Assembly: GCA_001914705.1 (NCBI GenBank)
Contig: MNDB01000028.1
Coordinates: 1-11,676 of the forward strand
Length of the DNA: 11,676 bases
Origin: Actinobacteria bacterium 13_2_20CM_68_14
Lineage (GTDB): Bacteria > Actinomycetota > Thermoleophilia > Gaiellales > Gaiellaceae
Direction: 5' to 3'
The position numbers and the translations under genes were made by a program. Position 1 is the stretch's first letter. Every line of letters begins with the position of its first letter. Below the pieces are notes generated by a model that made no database searches, had not been told where the DNA came from, and was given only the letters and a program-made list of their open reading frames with translations. Positions 6,340 to 11,676 of this stretch are shown here, in pieces.

Positions 6340-8216
6340 GCCGAAAGAGAGGCGTTTTCCGGCTCGGATTGGTAACCGGCCTGGCTGCGCTCGCCACGAC
6401 GACGGGCACGGCAAGTGCCGGCGTCAGGCTCAACGGTGTGGACTTCGGCGCGTATCCACAAGTCCGCACGACGGTGGTCACCTCCGCGTTTTCGTCTACG
6501 CAACCGAGCCTGTTCGAGAACGGACAGCGGGTCGTCGGACTGCAGGCCGTCAATCTCGGCCGCTGTAAGAACGTCGTGCTCGCGCTCGACACCTCCCGCT
6601 CGATGGCAGGAAAGCCACTCGTTGAGGCCGCGACAGCGGCAACCGCGTTCGTGGCCGCGAAGCCCGCCTGCGACCGCGTCGCGCTGGTCACCTTCGGCCA
6701 GCATGCCTCGCAGGAGGGTGCGTTCTCTACCTCGACGATCGACGCGGACAACACGCTCCGGACGCTCGCTGTCGGAGCGAACTCCGGCACGGCGCTGTGG
6801 GACGCGGTGGATCTTTCTGCCCGTCTGCTGGCAAGCCAGCAGGGAGGTCGCGTTGTCGTCCTGCTCACCGACGGCGACGATGTCGGCAGCAGGGCGTCGG
6901 AGAGCGACGCCATTTTGTCGCTGCACAAGGCAGGCGCAGTGGTCTACCCGATCGCATTTGGCTCCCGTGCCGACTCGTCCGGCCTCGAGCGGCTCGCACG
7001 CGAAACCGGAGGGAGCTTCCACGCAGCCGCCACGAGCACGACCTTGAGCGGCATCTACCGTTCAATCGGGCTTGAGCTCCGCCGCACGTGGCGTGTCCGT
7101 TATCTGACGACGGCTCGCCCGGGCGACAAGCTCGAGTTGAAGGCAAGCGTCGGCAGCTTCGGCTCGGACACGACGAGCGTGAGCGTGCCCGGAAGCGGCT
7201 CGGCCACGAACGACAAGCCGTCACCGCTGCTGCCCGACTCGTTCTACGGAAGGGCCGGCGACCTGCTCTTCACACTGCTCGCAGCCTTGCTTGTGCTCGC
7301 GGCCGGAATCCTCGCCGCCTCGACCCTCAGGGGCTCGTGGCTGAAACGGCGCCTTGCAGCTCACGTCGAGCCTTCGCGGGGCCGCGCCGCCAAGCACCGA
7401 ACCGGCCGTGAGCGCTTGGCGATGCTCAGCGGCCTGTTCCGGGTAACCGAGAGCACCTTCGCACACCGCCGCCAGTGGCGGAACCTGCAGCTTCTGCTCG
7501 AGCGGGCCGACCTGCCCCTGCGCACGGTCGAGTTCGCCTGGCTCTTGATCGGCTGCTCGTTCGTCCTCGCCGTGTTCGCAGCGATCATTAGCGGAGGCGC
7601 GATTCCGATCCTCGCCTGTTTCCTGGTCGGAGGCTTTGTCCCGTACCTGGTCGTCTGGATGAAGGCGAAGCGGCGGATGCAGGCTTTCGAGGATCAGTTG
7701 CCCGACCTGCTGATCACGATGGCCGCCTCTCTGAAGGCCGGGCACAGCTTCAAGCAGGGGATCCAGAGCGTCGTCGACGAAGGCCAGGATCCCGCCGCCA
7801 AGGAGCTCCGGCGCGTTCTCACCGATACGCAGCTCGGCCGCCCGATGGAGGCAGCGCTGCAGGAGACGGCCGACCGCATCGGCTCGAAGAACTTCTCCTT
7901 CGTGATCACGGCCGTGAACATCCAGCGGCAGGTGGGCGGCTCGCTGGCCGGCCTGTTCGACATGGTCGCCGACACCGTTCGCGACCGCCAGCAGTTCGCG
8001 CGCAAGATCCGCTCGCTAACCGCAATGGGCCGCATGGCGGCCTACGTCCTGGTCGGGCTGCCGTTCTTCATCGCGCTCGCGATGACGGTGCTGAACCGGA
8101 CGTACATGGACCCGCTCTTCAACACGCGCACCGGGCACATGCTGATCATGGTCGGTCTGACGATGATGGCGTTCGGGTCACTAGTCCTGAAAAAGATCGT
8201 CTCCTTCAAGGGGTGA
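6336..8216 (+). CDS. tadB: Fusion of extracellular vWA domain with TadB pilus platform protein
   Basis: This 626-residue protein joins two modules. A signal peptide (residues 1-28, ending TASA before G29) leads to a secreted von Willebrand A domain (about 78-255) with a complete metal-ion-dependent adhesion site: DTSRS (D85, S87, S89), T152 in GTALWDA and D179 in LLTDGDDVG. A beta-rich connector and a membrane helix (about 309-332) follow. The rest is TadB: two helices (about 400-442), a cytoplasmic T2SS-F domain (about 450-570, FEDQLPDLLITMAASLKAGH) and two C-terminal helices (568-590, 602-623). This topology keeps the F domain inside and the vWA domain outside. Ordinary TadB is about half this size and lacks the vWA part. 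The domain calls are strong; an adhesive or regulatory role for the vWA domain is inference. ATGA overlap with cpaF; intact frame. Confidence 0.93.
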   Translation: MSRKRGVFRLGLVTGLAALATTTGTASAGVRLNGVDFGAYPQVRTTVVTSAFSSTQPSLFENGQRVVGLQAVNLGRCKNVVLALDTSRSMAGKPLVEAATAATAFVAAKPACDRVALVTFGQHASQEGAFSTSTIDADNTLRTLAVGANSGTALWDAVDLSARLLASQQGGRVVVLLTDGDDVGSRASESDAILSLHKAGAVVYPIAFGSRADSSGLERLARETGGSFHAAATSTTLSGIYRSIGLELRRTWRVRYLTTARPGDKLELKASVGSFGSDTTSVSVPGSGSATNDKPSPLLPDSFYGRAGDLLFTLLAALLVLAAGILAASTLRGSWLKRRLAAHVEPSRGRAAKHRTGRERLAMLSGLFRVTESTFAHRRQWRNLQLLLERADLPLRTVEFAWLLIGCSFVLAVFAAIISGGAIPILACFLVGGFVPYLVVWMKAKRRMQAFEDQLPDLLITMAASLKAGHSFKQGIQSVVDEGQDPAAKELRRVLTDTQLGRPMEAALQETADRIGSKNFSFVITAVNIQRQVGGSLAGLFDMVADTVRDRQQFARKIRSLTAMGRMAAYVLVGLPFFIALAMTVLNRTYMDPLFNTRTGHMLIMVGLTMMAFGSLVLKKIVSFKG

Positions 8217-8220
8217 ACCC

Positions 8221-8805
8221 GTGCTTCTAATCCTGCTCGCAGTCCTCTTCCTCGCCGGCGCGGCCTACCTCTTCGGCGAGGCCGCAACGGCGCCCGCCCG
8301 CGACCGCGAGGTCTCGGTGAAACGCGCCGCCAACTATGGAAAGTTCCGGGCCGCGCTCGGGACCCGGGATCAGCCGTTCCGCGACCGTGTGATCGAACCC
8401 GCGGTCGAGCGGCTTGCCAAGCTCGTGCTGAGGATTCATCCGAAGACCAGCGTCGACGGCGTTCGCGGCAAACTGCTCGCGGCCGGCCTTGGTCGCACCA
8501 TCTCACCGAGCGCCTTCCTCGCAGCGAAGGCGGCCGTCGGGATCGGCGCTGGGTTGGTCGGAATGATCTTCGGCGGCGCACTTTCCGGGGGCATCGGCCT
8601 CTTCCTTGGCGCCGCTCTCGGGGCACTCGGCTTCCTCGCTCCCGATTTCGTGGTCGGCGCGCGTGCCCGAAAGCGCCGCGAGCTGATCCGTGCCCAGCTG
8701 CCGGACGCGCTCGACCTGCTCGCGGTCAGCGTCGAGGCCGGCCTCGGCTTCGACGGCGCGATCTCCAAGCTGACCGACCACACGAATCTCGCCAGGACGC
8801 GCTGA
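8221..8805 (+). CDS. tadC: Tad pilus platform protein TadC, N-terminal two thirds (truncated by frameshift)
   Basis: The GTG start at 8221 lies 4 bp after the tadB stop, with AAGGGGTG as ribosome binding site. The product has an N-terminal membrane helix (about residues 2-20), two more hydrophobic segments (about 98-146) and the beginning of the T2SS-F domain (RAQLPDALDLLAVSVEAGLG then FDGAISKLTDHT). TadC pairs with TadB to form the inner-membrane platform of the Tad pilus. After DHT (codon 187, 8779-8784) the frame reads NLARTR and stops at 8805. The real C-terminal part lies immediately downstream in another frame, so this is one gene broken by an indel. As read, the protein would lack half of its F domain and the last membrane helices and would probably not work. 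Confidence 0.85.
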   Translation: MLLILLAVLFLAGAAYLFGEAATAPARDREVSVKRAANYGKFRAALGTRDQPFRDRVIEPAVERLAKLVLRIHPKTSVDGVRGKLLAAGLGRTISPSAFLAAKAAVGIGAGLVGMIFGGALSGGIGLFLGAALGALGFLAPDFVVGARARKRRELIRAQLPDALDLLAVSVEAGLGFDGAISKLTDHTNLARTR

Positions 8806-9068
8806 AGAAGCTCTCCGCGCGGTGCGACACGCCCGAGGTCTCGGGCTTCAGCAGGGCGATCATTCAGGCCGACCAGCTCGGGATCTCCCTGGGCCGGATC
8901 CTGCGAGTTCAGGCGACCGACACGCGCCTACGCCGCCAGGCCGCGGCGGAGGAGAAGGCGATGAAGGCGCCGATCAAGATGCTCTTTCCCACCGTGTTGT
9001 TCATCTTCCCGGCGATGTTCCTGGTCATCCTCGGCCCCGCGTTCCTCAACCTGTCCAAGATCTTCTAG
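8784..9068 (+). pseudogene. tadC: Displaced C-terminal part of tadC
   Basis: Read from 8784 in a shifted frame, this encodes ESRQDALKKLSARCDTPEVS followed by GFSRAIIQADQLGISLGRIL, then RVQATDTRLRRQAAAEEKAM and KAPIKMLFPTVLFIFPAMFL, ending at TAG 9066-9068. This is the canonical end of TadC: the second half of the F domain and the final membrane helix. In the family, about 15-20 residues (of the type GPLAEE...RIG) normally sit between the DHT-like point and the ESRQDAL-like point. They are missing here, which fits a deletion of 3n+1 bases, roughly 50-60. The next gene starts 9 bp after this stop, as expected in an operon. Confidence 0.8.
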
Positions 9069-9077
9069 GAGAAGACA

Positions 9078-9254
9078 ATGGCGCCCGACAAAGACACGAA
9101 CGAGACCAAGAAGAAGGAGTTCGGCACCGGCCTGCGGGCACAACTCGAGCGCAGGCGCGAGGAGCCGGAGGCGGCGATCCAGCCCGTCCACCGTCACTTC
9201 CGACGGCGCCACCGACGAGCTTCGGAAGGAACTGGCCGCCGCCCAGGCGCGTGA
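9078..9254 (+). pseudogene. N-terminal start of the coiled-coil gene (out of frame with the rest)
   Basis: An ATG at 9078, 5-6 nt after AGGAGA and 9 bp after the tadC stop, is the natural start of the last operon gene. It encodes MAPDKDTNETKKKEFGTGLR, AQLERRREEPEAA and then runs out of register, reaching a TGA at 9252-9254. From about 9184 the sensible reading (SPSTVTSDGATDELRKELAA) is in the +1 frame and joins the long coiled coil. The frame break lies around 9165-9190 and equals one extra base or 3n+2 missing bases. Confidence 0.65.
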
Positions 9255-9261
9255 AGCCGCA

Positions 9262-10473
9262 TTGACGGCGGCGCTCGCCGAGCAGCAGGAGGTCTTCGAG
9301 GCGGGCATGGAGTCCGACCAGGGCTTGGCTCGCCGCGCCTCCACGCTCGATGAGCGTGACGCGAAGCTGGCCGAGTTCCAGGCAGAGCTCGAGGAGCGCG
9401 AGCGCAAAGTCCGCGATCAGCGGGAGACGATTGAGGCCGAGCACGCCCGGCTCGCCGAGCTCCAGGCCGAGCTCGCGGCCGAGCAGCAGCTCTCGATCGA
9501 GCGGCAAGAGCAGGCCGAACGAAAGCTCAATGAGCTGAAGAGCTTCGAACGGGACCGCTCCAAGTTCTCGCACGAGCTCGAGAAGCAGCGGAAGGCTCTC
9601 GCCGACCGTGAGCAGAAGCTCTCCCGCGCCGAGCAGGAGCTCGAGGCGCGAGAGCGCGCGGGCATCGTCAAGCTCGAAGGCCGCGAGCGGGCGCTCGCGA
9701 AGCGCGAGGACGAGTGCCGTGCGCGCGACAAGGAAGTCTCGGAGCGCGAGCGCAAGTTCTCCTCGCGCGAGGCCGACCTCAAGAAGGAGGCCGCGCGCGT
9801 TGCGGCCAAGGACGAGGCCCTCGGCGAGCGCGAGGCCGAGCTGCTGCTCAAGCAGGAGCGGCTGCGCGGAGATCTCGAGTCGCTCGAGCGCGACTACACG
9901 GACAAGACCGCCGTCGTCCGCGAGGCGGCGGTGCGCTCGGCTGAGCTCGATCAGCGCGAGGTCGAGCTGTCCGCCCGCGAGGCCGAGCTGAACAGGCTCA
10001 AGGCCGAGCTCGCGCATGCTCAGCGCGACATGAGCTTCGGCGCCGACCTCGAGCAGCGAGCCAAGCAACTCGAGGAGCGCGAGCGCGAGCTCGCGGGCCG
10101 CGAGTCCGCCTTGACGAGCCAGGAAGGCCTGACGGACTCCCAGGCAAAGCGCCAGGATCGGCGCGAAAAGCGGCTCGCGTCGATGGAAGAGGCGATCCGC
10201 GACCGAGTCCGCGAGCTCGACGAGCGGGAGGGGGAGGTCGACCAGCGCCAGGCAGCCCTCGACGCCGACATCGACCTTCGCACCGACAAGATCGAGGTCC
10301 GCGAGTCGGCCCTCGCCGAGCTCGAGGCGCACCTGACCCAGAAGGAAGCCGAGCTCGCCACCTACGTCGGCAAAGCGCAGACGGAGCTCCAGCGCCGCGA
10401 AGCCGTCTGGTGGGACAAGCAGCTAGGCCGCGAAGAGGCCGGCGCCGAGCCGGTCGAAGTGGACGCCGCGTAG
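9262..10473 (+). CDS. Long charged coiled-coil protein closing the Tad operon (5' end frameshifted away)
   Basis: I do not recognise a named family. This frame gives 403 residues from a TTG, but the true start is probably ATG 9078 before a frameshift near 9175. Nearly the whole protein (about residues 10-385) is predicted coiled coil with heptad-like blocks rich in Glu, Arg, Ala and Leu, such as LDERDAKLAEFQAELEERER and REAELNRLKAELAHAQRD. There is no signal peptide or membrane segment. The C-terminus is acidic (EPVEVDAA). It lies 9 bp after tadC and before the operon terminator, so it is very probably co-transcribed with the pilus genes. A rod-like cytoplasmic scaffold, a polar anchor or a partner of CpaE/CpaF are possibilities; none can be chosen from sequence. 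Low-complexity coiled coils also give misleading similarity to myosin or SMC proteins. Confidence 0.75.
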   Translation: MTAALAEQQEVFEAGMESDQGLARRASTLDERDAKLAEFQAELEERERKVRDQRETIEAEHARLAELQAELAAEQQLSIERQEQAERKLNELKSFERDRSKFSHELEKQRKALADREQKLSRAEQELEARERAGIVKLEGRERALAKREDECRARDKEVSERERKFSSREADLKKEAARVAAKDEALGEREAELLLKQERLRGDLESLERDYTDKTAVVREAAVRSAELDQREVELSAREAELNRLKAELAHAQRDMSFGADLEQRAKQLEERERELAGRESALTSQEGLTDSQAKRQDRREKRLASMEEAIRDRVRELDEREGEVDQRQAALDADIDLRTDKIEVRESALAELEAHLTQKEAELATYVGKAQTELQRREAVWWDKQLGREEAGAEPVEVDAA

Positions 10474-10486
10474 GCCCGCGCGACCT

Positions 10487-10592
10487 CAAGTAACAGTCTG
10501 TTACTAACTCGGTTTCGGGGCCGGAGAGAGGCTTTCCGGCCCCTCGAGTGTCTGTCCGGGCCGTGTCGTTCTTTGCAACAGACTGTTACTTG
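10487..10592. repeat. 16-nt perfect inverted repeat containing palindromes, flanking the operon terminator
   Basis: CAAGTAACAGTCTGTT (10487-10502) recurs exactly in inverted orientation at 10577-10592. The left copy is part of a perfect 17-nt palindrome, AGTAACAG-T-CTGTTACT (10489-10505); the right copy has a perfect 11-nt palindromic core AACAG-A-CTGTT (10577-10587). The terminator hairpin lies between them. The set could be two operators for a dimeric regulator such as a TetR-type protein, acting on the downstream gene, or the ends of a small dispersed element of about 106 bp. No target-site duplication is evident and there is no ORF inside. Confidence 0.7.
10517..10543 (+). terminator. Probable terminator of the Tad operon
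   Basis: GGGGCCGGA (10517-10525) and TCCGGCCCC (10535-10543) form a perfect 9-bp stem with a 9-nt loop, 43 bp after the coiled-coil gene stop. The following sequence (TCGAGTGTCTGTCC) has only scattered T residues, so it is a GC-rich-stem, weak-U-tract terminator as is common in high-GC actinobacteria. Confidence 0.6.
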
Positions 10593-10594
10593 GC

Positions 10595-10632
10595 TTGGGG
10601 TCGCGGGCTTGGGCGCTATCCTCGCCCCCGTG
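10595..10632 (+). promoter_or_regulatory. Putative leaderless promoter of the mannosyltransferase gene
   Basis: TATCCT (10617-10622) resembles a -10 box and lies 7 nt before the GTG at 10630, so transcription would begin at or next to the start codon. A TTGGGG (10595-10600) 16 nt upstream could serve as -35. No Shine-Dalgarno sequence precedes the GTG, which supports a leaderless mRNA, common in actinobacteria. The right palindrome (10577-10592) ends just upstream of the -35, a typical place for an operator. Confidence 0.5.
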
Positions 10633-11676
10633 GCGCAGCGCGTTCCTGCCGTGGGGGAGGACCCGGCGCGGCTGGCCATTCGCGGGCGGATCGCAGCCTC
10701 CGTCGCGCAACATGCCTTGCTCGCGGCAGGTGTCGTCTGGGCGATCTGGCTCGCCGCCGTCCTCGGGGTCGTGATCGGCGGCGTCGAAGCCGGAGCGATC
10801 TCAGATCCGCACCACAGTTGGCTCCACTATGGCGGGCCGCTCTGGCCCCTCTTCACCTGGGACTTCGGCTGGTACCGCGCCGTTGCCGAGTTCGGCTATC
10901 CGCACGGCCACGGCGGGCCGTTCTACGCGTTCTTCCCGCTCTGGCCGCTCGTCCTGAGGGCGTCCGGCTCGATTCCGGACTGGGCGGCGGCGCTCGCGGT
11001 CGTGATCGCGGCGAGCGGGCTCGCCTTCCTAGGAGTCGCCGCCTCGAACCCATCCGGACAGGCCCGGCGCGCCGCGCTCGCGCTTGCCTGCTGGCCCGGC
11101 TCGTTCATGCTGCTGCTCGCCTATCCGGACGTGCTTGCGCTTGCCGCGGCTGCCTGGGCGGCCGCGCTCGTCCTGCGCGGGCGACCCTTCCTGGCCGGGG
11201 CGCTCGGCGCGGTCGCGGCGGTCGCGCGGCCGACCGGCTTCCTGATCGCGATCCCGCTCCTCCTGGTCGCGCGCGGGCCTCGCGCCCGGGCCGTCGCCGC
11301 GGGAGCCCCTCTCGCTGCGGCCGTGGCCGTCCAGATCTACTTCTGGCGCCGAAGCGGCGATGCGCTCGCCTTCATCCATGCCCAGGAGCTGCCGGTCTGG
11401 AACCGGAACGGCCCGAGCCGCTTCTCGAAGTGGCCGGGCCACATCGCGCACGCCTTCAGCGTCCACGCCTGGCTGCTGATCGCAGGGGCTCTGGTCGGCG
11501 TGGTGCTGGTCGCCCTGGTCGCCCGTCGCTTTGGCCGCTGGTACGCAGGCGCCGTTGCCTATGCGCTGGTCGCGGCGGCGCTCCTCTTCGGCGCGCAGAC
11601 GCCCCAGTCCCGGATCGAGAGCGCAGTCCTGGCCGTCGCGGTTCCGATCCTCGGGGTGCTCTGGTGGCTCGGTCCC
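10630..11676 (+). CDS. GT-C membrane glycosyltransferase, PIG-V/mannosyltransferase-like (3' end beyond window)
   Basis: From the GTG at 10630 the frame is open for 349 codons to the window edge, so the C-terminus is missing. The protein is a multi-pass membrane protein with at least seven hydrophobic segments. The first extracytoplasmic loop carries WDFGWYRAVAEFGYP and then FYAFFPLWPLVLR. The WD..WY pattern with its Asp, followed by FFPLxP, is characteristic of PIG-V and related bacterial GT-C mannosyltransferases, and the Asp is the likely catalytic base. LACWPGSFMLLLAYPDVLAL and AVARPTGFLIAIPLL match further conserved stretches of the family. Such enzymes transfer a sugar, usually mannose, from a polyprenyl-phosphate donor on the outer face of the membrane. 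The acceptor is unknown. It has its own promoter and probably is not part of the pilus operon, though glycosylation of a surface structure is possible. Confidence 0.8.
   Translation, partial: MAQRVPAVGEDPARLAIRGRIAASVAQHALLAAGVVWAIWLAAVLGVVIGGVEAGAISDPHHSWLHYGGPLWPLFTWDFGWYRAVAEFGYPHGHGGPFYAFFPLWPLVLRASGSIPDWAAALAVVIAASGLAFLGVAASNPSGQARRAALALACWPGSFMLLLAYPDVLALAAAAWAAALVLRGRPFLAGALGAVAAVARPTGFLIAIPLLLVARGPRARAVAAGAPLAAAVAVQIYFWRRSGDALAFIHAQELPVWNRNGPSRFSKWPGHIAHAFSVHAWLLIAGALVGVVLVALVARRFGRWYAGAVAYALVAAALLFGAQTPQSRIESAVLAVAVPILGVLWWLGP

Noticed and set aside
8822..9265. Open frame of 147 codons over the tadC end and coiled-coil start
   Set aside because: It contradicts the clear TadC C-terminus in another frame and has no membrane helix or recognisable domain.
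10487..10592. CRISPR array or insertion sequence
   Set aside because: Only two inverted copies with one hairpin between them; no spacer periodicity, no transposase and no visible target-site duplication.

Overview
The window is high-GC DNA with strong G/C preference at third codon positions. It looks like a Gram-positive-type actinobacterium: the Tad genes are of the actinobacterial kind, no secretin gene is present, and one gene appears leaderless. The gene order and a vWA-TadB fusion suggest the Thermoleophilia (Gaiellales/Solirubrobacterales), but this is inference without a database search.

Layout. Positions 1-971 (minus) hold the N-terminal 323 codons of a membrane-anchored secreted protein that may be a lytic transglycosylase; it runs off the left edge. 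A 379-bp divergent regulatory region follows (972-1350). Positions 1351-10473 (plus) are one tight Tad/Flp pilus operon: Flp pilin, TadE-like pseudopilin, TadG-like protein, CpaB, CpaE/TadZ, CpaF/TadA ATPase, an extracellular vWA domain fused to TadB, TadC, and a very long charged coiled-coil protein. Gene junctions after the second gene are 27 bp or less, with two 4-bp ATGA overlaps. A strong hairpin at 10517-10543 probably ends the operon and is flanked by a 16-nt perfect inverted repeat built from a palindrome. A second transcription unit starts at 10630 with a probable leaderless GTG; it encodes a GT-C-type membrane mannosyltransferase that runs off the right edge.

How the genes work together. 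Flp would be matured by a prepilin peptidase that is not in this window. CpaF would power assembly through the TadB/TadC inner-membrane platform, with CpaE placing the machine in the cell and CpaB, TadE and TadG-like as accessory or envelope parts. The vWA domain puts an intact metal-ion-dependent adhesion site on the outer face of the platform. The divergent cell-wall protein may open peptidoglycan for the pilus.

Three operon genes (TadG-like, TadC, coiled-coil) are broken by small indels, while the genes between are intact. The missing parts lie just downstream in another frame, so these are either recent lesions or assembly/consensus errors. The most unusual points are the vWA-TadB fusion, the coiled-coil gene closing the operon, the paired palindromes around the terminator, and a possibly structured leader upstream of the pilin.
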